Shown here piece after piece: positions 6,378 through 13,853 of a stretch of 36,124 nucleotides of DNA (position 1 is its first letter; the number at the start of each line of letters is the position of its first letter). The notes under the pieces were generated by a model, which was given only the letters and a program-made list of their open reading frames with translations, made no database searches and was not told where the DNA came from. Position numbers and translations under genes: made by a program. This DNA comes from Bacilli bacterium (GTDB lineage: Bacteria; Bacillota; Bacilli; Paenibacillales; NBRC-103111), in contig JAQBPR010000116.1 of assembly GCA_028287395.1 (NCBI GenBank), forward strand, positions 1 to 36,124. Reading direction: 5' to 3'.

Positions 6378-7520
6378 ATGATAGAAGCAACCGAAAACAA
6401 CGCAGAGATTGTGAGCAAAGCTGTTGAGAAGTACAAAGAAGGAGACAAAGGCGCGCCTTTCGAGGAGCCTGTGCTGGAAGCGCTGATTGCTGCAAAGTCG
6501 GAGAGCATCGCCGATTTCGAGAGGCTTCGAGGACTGCTGATAGACGCGAATGTGTCTTCTCGGAACCTCGAAAACGCCTTAAAACAACAACAAGAGAGGA
6601 AGAAAGCTGGGAATAGTGAAAAACTAGGAGAAGTGATTTTCACAAAAGATAGAATCGAAGAGTTAGAAGCGCAAGGGTTTGTAGTCGATGCTTACAAGGG
6701 ACTCAGGGACGTGCACGGCGTACGCTTCGCCAAGCACCTTTTGAGCGACTACTCCATCGTCGTAGCGCCGCCCCGACGCTTTTTCTTCTTCAAAGACGGC
6801 GTGTGGAAGCCATTTCAGGATGACGACCTGCAACGGTTTCTCTTCGACACAATTGAAGAAATCCAAGAAAACGTCTGTAACCCAAACTGGGAAAGCAGCA
6901 TCGTGTGGGGACTCTCGCGTGCCGCTGAAAAAGTCGAGGAATTCGACTTGAACAAGCAATACATCAACCTATCCAATGGCATTTTCAACACCGAAAACTT
7001 TCTGCTGGAAGAGCATCGAAGGGAACTATACTCCAGCATTCAGAACCCGATTGTCTACGACCCTGAGGCTGAATGTCCGAGATTCCTTCAGTTCCTTGAG
7101 GAAGTGCTCCAAGGTGATCGGGAAACAATTCGCGTCGTGCAAGAGATGCTAGGATACTGCTGCTCGACCGAAACACGGGCACACAAAATGTTCATCCTCG
7201 AAGGAAGCGGCTCAAACGGAAAATCGGTTTTGATCGAAGTTGCTGAGCACCTTTGCGGAAAGGGTAACGTCTCGCATGTTCCAATGAACGATCTGTCACA
7301 AGCCTTTGCCCGCGCCGAACTGGTCGGCAAGCTACTGAACATTTCCTCTGAGAACGAATTCAGTGAAAAGGGACTCAACACCGAACAAGTAAAGCTGCTG
7401 GCAGCGGGAGATCCGATTCGGGTTGAAAATAAGCATGAAAAAGGATTCAGCTACAAGCCCGTCTGCAAACTGCTCTTTGCCGTAAACGCCTTACCGACAG
7501 CCCGCGACAAAACGCATTGA
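6378..7520 (+). CDS. P4-type phage/plasmid helicase-primase, N-terminal part (premature stop)
   Basis: ATG 6378 is preferred over GTG 6369 because AAAAGGAAG lies 9 bases upstream. The N-terminal ~100 residues are helical and unassigned. Residues ~100-230 resemble the D5 N-terminal module. An SF3-type ATPase follows with Walker A GSGSNGKS at about 277-284, a Walker B-like ISSENE, and sensor-type FAVNALP near 372. Such proteins unwind the origin for phage P4-like and plasmid-like elements. No primase catalytic domain is evident. The frame stops at TGA 7518-7520 right after ARDKTH, where homologues continue with GFYKR. The codon is probably GGA mutated to TGA. The cut removes the following Arg-rich part needed by SF3 ATPases. 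Confidence 0.85.
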   Translation: MIEATENNAEIVSKAVEKYKEGDKGAPFEEPVLEALIAAKSESIADFERLRGLLIDANVSSRNLENALKQQQERKKAGNSEKLGEVIFTKDRIEELEAQGFVVDAYKGLRDVHGVRFAKHLLSDYSIVVAPPRRFFFFKDGVWKPFQDDDLQRFLFDTIEEIQENVCNPNWESSIVWGLSRAAEKVEEFDLNKQYINLSNGIFNTENFLLEEHRRELYSSIQNPIVYDPEAECPRFLQFLEEVLQGDRETIRVVQEMLGYCCSTETRAHKMFILEGSGSNGKSVLIEVAEHLCGKGNVSHVPMNDLSQAFARAELVGKLLNISSENEFSEKGLNTEQVKLLAAGDPIRVENKHEKGFSYKPVCKLLFAVNALPTARDKTH

Positions 7521-8210
7521 TTCTACAAACGGCTTCAGATCATCCCTTTCCGGCGTACTTTCCGCAAGGATGCTGACACGTCCCTTGTTGAAAAGCTTCT
7601 CGCAGAACTCCCAGGAATTTTCAACTTCGCAATGGAGGGCCTGAAACGGCTTCGCGAGCAGGACTTTAGGTTCTCCAACGCAGCAGCAGTAGATAGAGCG
7701 GTTTCTGCCTACAAAGAAGAGCAAAATCCTGTCATTCGTTTTGTTGCAGAGCACGTAACGGCTGGTTCTGCCGAACAAAGACTCGGCAAAAACGAATTGT
7801 TCGAATACTTTGAGCTTTGGTGTAAAAGAAATGGGGAAACTGACTTCTTCAGCAAAGCAAGCGCACAAAACCGCAAACTGTTTTGGACCGCGTTCAAGAC
7901 GGCCCTGTTGGAAATCGGACTTCCTGTTCCCGAAGAAAACAGAAGCAACGGCTGGCGCTACTTCCCTGGACTTGAGTTGCACCGTGCCAGAGTTCGAAGC
8001 CTTGAAGGTCTATTCGACGAAGAACAGGAAGAAACCATTCTTGACACCATCGAAGAAGACGAGTCAATTCAGGCGGACATCGACTACTTGCTTCGCGGAT
8101 TGCCTTCGGGCCTCTCCCTTGAAGAGTGGAGCGAACAACTCGAAGAAGACGACCCTTTCGAGTACGAAGTGCAGCGTTTTGAAAACTTCGACCTCGTCAC
8201 GGTGCACTAA
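7521..8210 (+). pseudogene. C-terminal part of the P4-type helicase after the in-frame TGA
   Basis: The same reading frame as 6378-7520 stays open to TAA at 8208-8210 and begins FYKRLQIIPFRRTFRKDAD. This is the standard continuation of P4/D5 helicases, carrying the probable arginine finger. A winged-helix-like C-terminal region follows (KNELFEYFELWCKRNG...), then a strongly acidic tail. An internal ATG at 7632 could start a 192-residue fragment, but no ribosome site precedes it. Continuous open frame on both sides suggests a recent mutation, read-through of TGA, or a sequencing error. Confidence 0.8.
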
Positions 8211-8390
8211 GGCCAACTTTTGCTGCACTCCGGCCCTAGCCAAGAGTCACAAGGAATTGCGGCAAAAACGTGCCGCACCGCAGCTGCACTTGCCGCACTT
8301 TCTCTCCTTCCGACAGTGCGGCTCAGGGCGACAACAGGGCGGGTGCAAATCCATGTCCCGCAACAAAGGGCGAAAGGGCGGCACTTTTGA
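8211..8390. other. non-coding repeat-rich region after the helicase
   Basis: It shares several segments with 5175-5588: GCCCTAGCCAAGAGTCACAAGGA (8233-8254), TGCACTTGCCGC (8285), CCTTCCG followed by AGTGCGGCTCAGGGCG (8314-8329), and CAGGGCGGGTGCA (8335-8347). AAGGGCGAAAGGGCGG (8366-8381) adds two more GGGCG units. The related pair of gaps brackets EcsC and the helicase. Confidence 0.45.
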
Positions 8391-8441
8391 AAGATGCCGC
8401 CTTCCATCCCAATCACAACTTTTTCGAAAGGTCGTGTCAGC

Positions 8442-8666
8442 GTGCAAGCAGCAGCCACCAGTAACTTTGAAACCATGATTGAAATTTTGGCCGCGATGGT
8501 CACAAACTACCTCTCCACCACTTCAAAACGGCAAAAGGTTGCAATCGTCGACAATCGGGCCATTCAGTGGATCAACGCATGGATCGAGCTAGAAGAAGAG
8601 GAACACGCGGACGCAGAATTGACAGCCAAACTGCTTGGGACAACAGAGTTCAAACGAATAGCATAA
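8442..8666 (+). CDS. small hypothetical protein upstream of the recombinase
   Basis: Starts possible in this frame are ATG 8394 (90 aa), GTG 8442 (74 aa) and ATG 8475. GTG 8442 is chosen because GAAAGG lies 10 bases upstream. The product is helical (MIEILAAMVTNYL), has a central KRQKVAIVDNRAIQWINAW and a Glu-rich ELEEEEHAD stretch, and ends FKRIA. The size and position directly before an integrase gene would suit a recombination directionality factor or small regulator, but no HTH is clear. The function is not established. The stop is 17 bases before the recombinase start. Confidence 0.5.
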   Translation: MQAAATSNFETMIEILAAMVTNYLSTTSKRQKVAIVDNRAIQWINAWIELEEEEHADAELTAKLLGTTEFKRIA

Positions 8667-8682
8667 TGAAAGGATGAATTCG

Positions 8683-10374
8683 ATGACCCGCAAATTGAAG
8701 CTACTTGACCTAGATTCATCCCCTGAGGCGTTGCAGCCTGTCCAAGTCGCCATATACGGGCGCGTATCAACAGCTGAGCAAGCAGAACTCGGATACAGCA
8801 TTGAAGCTCAATTGCAAACCCTTCGAACGTACTGCAAGTCGGAACAGAAGATCGTATACCGCGAGTTTGTTGACGCAGGCTTTTCTGGAAAGAATGTTGA
8901 TAAGCGTCCAGCACTTCAAGAGCTGTTGCACGAAATTGAAACTGAAAAAATCTCGGAAATCCTCGTCTGGCGGTTGGATCGTCTTTCAAGAAATCTCTTG
9001 GATGTCCTCACGATGGTCAAGAAGTTCGACCAGTACAACGTGAAGTTCAAAAGCTACAGTGAGCCGAATTTCAACACGGAGACGTCAGACGGATTTCTAA
9101 CCCTTTCCATGTTCGGGGCATTAGCGGAGTATCAGCGCAAAACGATCGTCGAGAATGTGAAGATGGGCATGAAACAACGAGCACGACAAGGGAAGTGGAA
9201 CGGCGGAACCGTCCTCGGGTACGACGTCGTCGAAGTTCCAACCCTTCGAGGCAAAGAATCCATGCTGAAGGCCAACCCCATTGAAGCCGAACTGGTGCGG
9301 AAGATTTTCCTGTTGTACGCCAGCGGACAAGGACTCCGAAGTATCGCCAACCTTCTTAATCACGAGGGGAAAAAGACCAAGCCTCAAAAAGATTTTAGCT
9401 CCGTCTCGGTCAAAACGATCATCAATAATCCAGTCTACGTCGGAAAGATACGCTACAACGTGCGGGAAAACTGGAGTGAAAAGCGGAGAAAGGGTACGAA
9501 TCGTAACCCGATCATCGTAGACGGAGAACACGAGCCGATCATTTCCCAAGACCTGTGGGAAGCAGTTCAGACGTTGTTCTCCAAGAAGTCTGTCTCGTCC
9601 CCACGCGTTTTCAGTGGCACGTACCTTCTTACAGGGCTGATGAGATGCCCCCAATGTAACGCAACGCTCGTCGCCCACAGAATAAAGGACACGTTGAAAG
9701 ACGGAACCACCATCGTCAGGCGGTACTACGTTTGCAGTAACTCCCGCAACAAGGGTGCTAGGGTCTGCGGCTCGAACACTGTCAAAGCGGACGTTGCCGA
9801 AAACTACGTGGTCGACAGGATTTCCGAGGTCGTTCAAAAGCCGAAGGTACTGGAAGAGATCGTTGCCAAGATCAACAAAGACAGAGTCAAGAGTGTAGTT
9901 CCGCTCCAAAAGGAGGTCGCAGCCATCGATAAGGAACTCAAAACGATTGAAGCCCAGCGCAACAAGTACTTCAAGCTGTACGAGAGCGATGCAGTAGACA
10001 ATGATTTTCTCCTTGGCAGGCTGAACGAATTGAAGGCAAAACACGATGTGTTGACAAGGCGGAAGTCCGAAGCGGAACGACAGTTGGCGGACAACGTCGC
10101 AGAACCCGTCCCGCTCCAGCAAGTCCGAAGCGTGCTAGACAAGTTTCACGAACTGCTTGAATCTTCGCCAGTGGAAACACAAAAGACCCTACTGCAAACG
10201 ATCGTCAAACAGATTTTCGTTCAGAAGGGTCAGAAGTTCGAGGGCATCGAACTGGAGTTTGACGAGCAGGTGAAAAAGTGTTTTTTAGGCTTAGCCCCTT
10301 CTACCAAAACGGTAGAGGGGGCTTTTGCTTTTCCCAAGCAAAAGCTCCCCTCCATGTACACTATTGTCATTTGA
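8683..10374 (+). CDS. large serine recombinase (site-specific integrase)
   Basis: 563 residues. ATG 8683 is chosen over 8674 because AAAGGA (8669-8674) is properly spaced only for 8683. The N-terminal resolvase domain (~20-165) has YGRVSTAEQ with nucleophile Ser29, and the Arg cluster WRLDRLSRN. The recombinase domain (~190-290) contains LRSIANLLN and NNPVYVGKI. A zinc ribbon follows (CPQC at about 320, partner Cys in YYVCSN and RVCGSN). A long coiled coil (~400-500) precedes the tail. The enzyme integrates and excises DNA between attP and attB. It is the likely driver of the island and lies at its right end, 126 bases from repeat copy 4. The last ~30 codons run through a terminator hairpin, so the tail may be secondary. 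Confidence 0.95.
   Translation: MTRKLKLLDLDSSPEALQPVQVAIYGRVSTAEQAELGYSIEAQLQTLRTYCKSEQKIVYREFVDAGFSGKNVDKRPALQELLHEIETEKISEILVWRLDRLSRNLLDVLTMVKKFDQYNVKFKSYSEPNFNTETSDGFLTLSMFGALAEYQRKTIVENVKMGMKQRARQGKWNGGTVLGYDVVEVPTLRGKESMLKANPIEAELVRKIFLLYASGQGLRSIANLLNHEGKKTKPQKDFSSVSVKTIINNPVYVGKIRYNVRENWSEKRRKGTNRNPIIVDGEHEPIISQDLWEAVQTLFSKKSVSSPRVFSGTYLLTGLMRCPQCNATLVAHRIKDTLKDGTTIVRRYYVCSNSRNKGARVCGSNTVKADVAENYVVDRISEVVQKPKVLEEIVAKINKDRVKSVVPLQKEVAAIDKELKTIEAQRNKYFKLYESDAVDNDFLLGRLNELKAKHDVLTRRKSEAERQLADNVAEPVPLQQVRSVLDKFHELLESSPVETQKTLLQTIVKQIFVQKGQKFEGIELEFDEQVKKCFLGLAPSTKTVEGAFAFPKQKLPSMYTIVI
10294..10346 (+). terminator. terminator hairpin inside the recombinase 3' end
   Basis: GCCCCTTCTACC (10294-10305) pairs with GGTAGAGGGGGC (10311-10322), 12 bp with one G:U, and TTTTGCTTTT follows. 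A second inverted repeat, GCTTTTGCT (10321-10329) with AGCAAAAGC, overlaps it. The recombinase stop is only at 10374, so the terminator lies within coding sequence. Confidence 0.7.
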
Positions 10375-10803
10375 GCCGTTCTCAGCACGCAGAAGCCTCA
10401 AAAAGCAGTCTTTTCCGACAGAGTGGCCGAAGGCAAACCCATGCTGTACAAGGACGTTTGCGCAACTCTTGCGCGTCCGACTCCAAAAAACTTGTCGTTA
10501 CTTATGGTATGGTTCCCCGCGAATAATCTTAAACGAACGCACTCAGTCTAGCGCCACACTCAGTCTACTGTTAGGTTACCATTGGCACAGTCAGATGGGA
10601 ACTGTTAAACATCGTCAGGCGATTGACCTGGAGGTTGCAGAAACAAATGCAAGATTTCGGCCCCAAATGGCACAGCTTATAGATCAGCTTTCCGCGGTGG
10701 GTGTCACCTGAACAACAAAAATTATGTGCGAAACTTCCGAGGACCGGCTGCATAAGATGAACGAGGAACACCATTAACGAATATGGTTGCAGGAGGTAGT
10801 ATT
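10375..10803. other. right boundary of the island, no clear gene
   Basis: The stretch contains repeat copy 4, an 11-bp direct repeat CACTCAGTCTA (10540-10550 and 10557-10567), and a short open frame of 38 codons (10595-10711). That frame lacks a ribosome site and recognisable motifs. Base composition falls back to the AT-rich background after about 10,520. Nothing else is seen. Confidence 0.4.
10500..10515 (+). repeat. 16-bp att-like repeat, copy 4 (right end of recombinase island)
   Basis: Sequence ACTTATGGTATGGTTC, three substitutions from copy 3. It shares the left arm with copies 1 and 3 (CCAAAAAACTTG) and the right arm with copy 2 (CCCGCG). It lies between the recombinase and native DNA, as expected for the outer attachment site. 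Excision between copies 3 and 4 would give a circle of about 6.68 kb. Confidence 0.55.
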
Positions 10804-11094
10804 ATGGAGCAAGAAATTACCGAGATCATTCATCATATGATGAGTTCACAACAGCAGATAGCTAAAGTGTTGGAAGCGGAAAGGCATATTGTCGATCATA
10901 TCGCGAAAATTGTCAATGAAATTCCGGATCAGTTTCCTTCATTTAATGATATGGAGGCAATCGTCAAGAACACAAGCGAGGTTACAAAAACCATCTCCTC
11001 GTATCTCGTTAGTTTAGCTGATTTCGAAGAGGCCATTGCGGATAATTTAACGGCTGTTATGATGGAACTCCAAATAAAAGATGAGGGTGAATAG
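10804..11094 (+). CDS. small helical protein 1 of 3, 96 aa
   Basis: ATG 10804 is used because CAGGAGG lies 6-7 bases upstream; an in-frame ATG at 10783 precedes that site. The product is acidic, fully helical and has no signal peptide or membrane segment. Its pattern is MMSSQQQIAKVLEAERHIVDHIA, a Pro-rich break (IPDQFPSF), and a second helical half. The next two genes share size and layout, so the three look like diverged tandem paralogues. The family is unknown to me. They lie just upstream of a coat-kinase gene, which suggests a spore role by context only. Confidence 0.7.
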   Translation: MEQEITEIIHHMMSSQQQIAKVLEAERHIVDHIAKIVNEIPDQFPSFNDMEAIVKNTSEVTKTISSYLVSLADFEEAIADNLTAVMMELQIKDEGE

Positions 11095-11097
11095 CAC

Positions 11098-11409
11098 TTG
11101 GACCGAGATCAAGCTTATATTGAAATGTTGGGGTTTGCGACCAAGATGCAGTTCGAGGTATCGCTTATATTGGAAGCCAAAGCGATAGAAGCGGAAAAGG
11201 CAAAAAATTGGCTGTGTAATCATCTTTTCAGTGCCGAATTTAACGACCATGAAGCACAACTTATGCAAGCCATAGAAATTCATCAGCAGATGATAGATGT
11301 CATCGATGGTTTAACCAAATTAGAGAATGGGCTGGGAAAAAATTTGATGATTGTATTGGGACATAACAAGAGCAGCGAGGACAGTCGATTCGGTGGAGGC
11401 AATTCGTAA
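11098..11409 (+). CDS. small helical protein 2 of 3, 103 aa
   Basis: TTG start at 11098 with GAGGGTG 8 bases upstream, 3 bases after the previous stop. The product is helical with IEMLGFATKMQFEVSLILEAKAIEAEKAK, then a second helical block with KLENGLGKN. The tail is Ser/Gly-rich. It is similar in length and helix layout to its neighbours. The stop codon shares one base with the ATG of the third gene (TAATG at 11407-11411), so the three are one coupled operon. Confidence 0.7.
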   Translation: MDRDQAYIEMLGFATKMQFEVSLILEAKAIEAEKAKNWLCNHLFSAEFNDHEAQLMQAIEIHQQMIDVIDGLTKLENGLGKNLMIVLGHNKSSEDSRFGGGNS

Positions 11410-11696
11410 TGAGTCATCTCATTCGTCAAAACGAACTTAAGCTGGACATGTTACATTCGTTGGCGAGAAGTCAACGCGTACTGGCGGATATTCTCAACAC
11501 AATCCCTCCAATGGCTATTTCCTCCGAACAAACGGCAGTGCAGCTATTGAGCCTCATTGAGGCGCTAAATAATTATCAGCATGCGCTAGCATCGAAATTA
11601 TTCCTCCTTCCCGTTCGCCAAGTTAAAAAAAGTAAACCAGGTAAGCCATGGTTAGCTAGACACCCCACAATATTCTGCCGAATAAACTATCCATAA
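11409..11696 (+). CDS. small helical protein 3 of 3, 95 aa
   Basis: ATG 11409 overlaps the upstream stop. The helical part contains ELKLDMLHSLARSQRVLADILNTIP, the same helix-break layout as MMSSQQQIAKVLEAE in the first member, followed by a LLSLIEALNNYQHALASKL helix. The C-terminus (about 25 residues) is basic and Pro-rich (VKKSKPGKPWLARHP) and differs from the other two. It is followed after 34 bases by the CotS-like gene. Function unknown. Confidence 0.65.
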   Translation: MSHLIRQNELKLDMLHSLARSQRVLADILNTIPPMAISSEQTAVQLLSLIEALNNYQHALASKLFLLPVRQVKKSKPGKPWLARHPTIFCRINYP

Positions 11697-11730
11697 GCTT
11701 CATTATCGAAATAAAATGGAGGAGTGCTGA

Positions 11731-12759
11731 GTGGGAAGTCGATACCCTAAAGCTAGGCTTGTAGACATCGCAAACCAATATGGGCTGAAGCTATACCATA
11801 TAAAACCATATGATACCCTATACAAAAAAAACGCGGTTTATCGCGTGTCAACAAATAAAGGCAAATTCTTAATCAAAGAATTTTCTGGAAGAACCCTCGG
11901 AACGAAATTGACCAAAGAGCAGCAACGAAACCGGCTCTCTTCATATATTAAAAAATTAAAGGATTGTAGCTATCCCAATTTTGCGAAATGGCCGACTACG
12001 AACTTCGGACAGCATTACGTAATCAAGAATGGAAGGTCCTACTATATGGCAGAATGGATTGAGGGACGTCGTATGAAATACGACGTTCAAGAATACGAAG
12101 CCTTAGGTAGAGCATTGGCAAAGCTTCATACCGTTTGTAAGGACAACCGCTCTTCAAAGGTTTCCTTTACTAAAAGACAAATTAAACTTTATAACCATGA
12201 AGATCGTCTCTTTCGGCTTCGCTTAACAAGCATTCAAAAGAAAAAAGCGATTGCAAAAAGATGGTTCCGAAAACATGGTGACCAATGCAGCGAATTGGCC
12301 AATGAAGCGCGGAAGATCATTGGCACCCCGGAAGTAAAGCAAATATTATCAAAGGAAAGGAAACATCCTGCATTAATTCATGGTGATGTCACCAACCCTA
12401 ATATAGTTTTTAATTCAAGTGGAATGTTCCTGATTGACTGGGATTGTTTAAGGATGGGTTCAACCTATAACGAAATTGCTAAAACTCTTTCAAATACAAC
12501 TTATTATAATCCAGTTCATATAGATGCTTTGTTGCGCGGTTATAACGAAATAAAACCGTTAAACTCGACCGAACGGCTATTGATCAGTGCTTTATTCCGT
12601 TTGCCCCGTGAAGCATGGTCTGAAGCCAAGAAAATTGTATTGAACAGAAGCCATCGTGGGTTTCGTGTGCTGGAACAAACATGGAATGACCGTTTGAATG
12701 CCATTCGTTGGCTGGATGAATGGGCTCGTCAGCTTCCGCCTGTCACGGATGTAACGTAG
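11731..12759 (+). CDS. CotS/YsxE-family spore coat kinase-like protein
   Basis: 342 residues from GTG 11731, 8 bases after TGGAGGAG. The fold is that of aminoglycoside phosphotransferase/choline kinases: a nucleotide-binding lobe with GKFLIKEF (Lys), Brenner motif HGDVTNPN at about 224-231, and a DFG-equivalent LIDWD. Members CotS, CotI, YtaA and YsxE of B. subtilis are spore-coat proteins made in the mother cell. The catalytic Asp and Asn are present, so activity is possible. A second member follows downstream in the same orientation. The basic character and lack of a signal sequence fit a mother-cell coat component. Confidence 0.85.
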   Translation: MGSRYPKARLVDIANQYGLKLYHIKPYDTLYKKNAVYRVSTNKGKFLIKEFSGRTLGTKLTKEQQRNRLSSYIKKLKDCSYPNFAKWPTTNFGQHYVIKNGRSYYMAEWIEGRRMKYDVQEYEALGRALAKLHTVCKDNRSSKVSFTKRQIKLYNHEDRLFRLRLTSIQKKKAIAKRWFRKHGDQCSELANEARKIIGTPEVKQILSKERKHPALIHGDVTNPNIVFNSSGMFLIDWDCLRMGSTYNEIAKTLSNTTYYNPVHIDALLRGYNEIKPLNSTERLLISALFRLPREAWSEAKKIVLNRSHRGFRVLEQTWNDRLNAIRWLDEWARQLPPVTDVT

Positions 12760-12800
12760 GATATGCCAGATCATAATAAACATGGATTAGGTGATGTCAA

Positions 12801-13703
12801 TTGTTCTTATGGTCTGATATTGAGCAAGAATATGGCATAAAAATCTTGAAACAGGTAAAAGTTCGCGACGTTTATAAGTTAATCACACAAAATCACGGAA
12901 TCTTATGTCTGAAAAGTTACAGTATACCCGAAACGGAAATCCGCTTTATTGCACAAGTTTTTACACATTTAGTTGGAAGCGATTTTAGATATGGTCCGAA
13001 TATTCTTTTAACACTCAGCCAATCTCCTTGGATCACAAGAAATGAAATTCATTACATGCTTACCAACTGGGTTGTAGGCCAGAATCCGGATTTTAATAAA
13101 AGAACCCTTTTCAAAAAAGCGCTTCGTATTCTTGCCAGGTATCATTCCGTCGCTCAGGGATTACCTGACCAACATATTCCGAAATCAAGAATAAGATACA
13201 ATAAATTACAGAAGCGAATCGCGTCGTACAGAAGCATATTGGGTCAAAATCCCAAGATGGGGCATTTTATTTCAAATTGTAGTGAGGCACTGGAACATTT
13301 GAACCGTACAACAGTCGTAAAGGCAATCGAACAGGAACAAGCCGCATTCGCTTTCGTGCATGGGGATTTTAATTATCCGAATCTCATTCTAGACAGATCG
13401 CGCTTTATTCATATGATTGATTTCGAGAATACGTCATTAAATGTGCGGATGCTGGATTTTTCCCATATTTTACATCGTAATTTTCCCTGGCAGGGTGAAG
13501 AAATATTACGCTGGATCGAATATTATAATCGAAAGCGCTCGTTAAGTACGGAAGATTTGCATTTATTGCATACTTTACTTCTTGTGCCTTACCCAGTCAT
13601 AAGGGCGCTTCAGCTCCAAAAACGGCTACAACACGTCAAAATCGTTCTTCCGACATCAAAACAGGTTAGGAATTATACGAATGAATTAAAGCGGATGCTT
13701 TGA
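12801..13703 (+). CDS. second CotS-like kinase-fold protein
   Basis: 300 residues from TTG 12801, following TTAGGTGAT, 41 bases after the previous stop. The C-lobe has VHGDFNYPNLIL at about 186-197 and MIDFEN, so the catalytic Asp, Asn and metal-binding Asp are kept. The N-lobe is less conserved than in its neighbour, with ILCLKSY carrying the candidate Lys. The pair arrangement is typical of coat-kinase loci, where the proteins decorate or phosphorylate coat components. Substrate unknown. No terminator follows directly; the next hairpin belongs to the convergent NlpC gene. Confidence 0.8.
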   Translation: MFLWSDIEQEYGIKILKQVKVRDVYKLITQNHGILCLKSYSIPETEIRFIAQVFTHLVGSDFRYGPNILLTLSQSPWITRNEIHYMLTNWVVGQNPDFNKRTLFKKALRILARYHSVAQGLPDQHIPKSRIRYNKLQKRIASYRSILGQNPKMGHFISNCSEALEHLNRTTVVKAIEQEQAAFAFVHGDFNYPNLILDRSRFIHMIDFENTSLNVRMLDFSHILHRNFPWQGEEILRWIEYYNRKRSLSTEDLHLLHTLLLVPYPVIRALQLQKRLQHVKIVLPTSKQVRNYTNELKRML

Positions 13704-13740
13704 TATAAACTCCTCGCTTTATAGTTTTTTTTGTCTAGAT

Positions 13741-13774
13741 TCGTATCTTGTACATTTGCTGTTAATTTTACATA
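13741..13774 (+). promoter_or_regulatory. duplicated promoter-like element, copy A
   Basis: TCGTATCTTGTACATTTGC plus the following TTAATTTTACATA matches the element at 17881-17913 at about 27 of 34 positions with one gap. A T-run and TCTAG also occur upstream of both. The CATA box could be the -10 of a sporulation sigma factor, but this is a guess. No plus-strand gene follows here, only the hairpin and the convergent gene. Confidence 0.35.
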
Positions 13775-13803
13775 ATGTCTGAATTTACTCCATTGATTGC
13801 AAA

Positions 13804-13833
13804 AGCCCCTTCATCCTCTAAGGTGAAGGGGCT
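13804..13833 (-). terminator. intrinsic terminator of the NlpC/P60 gene
   Basis: AGCCCCTTCA (13804-13813) and TGAAGGGGCT (13824-13833) form a perfect 10-bp stem. On the minus strand it is followed by a TTTTGC tail, 20 bases after the stop of the 13854-14486 gene. Confidence 0.8.
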
Positions 13834-13853
13834 CCAATGCTAACTTTGGAGAT

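Noticed and set aside
9121-10122. 333-codon minus-strand frame opposite the serine recombinase
   Set aside because: The plus-strand recombinase is unmistakable; the antisense frame has no start signal and no motif.
10325-10711. Plus-strand frame of 128 codons across the island's right end
   Set aside because: It begins in the terminator of the recombinase, crosses repeat copy 4 and lacks a ribosome site.
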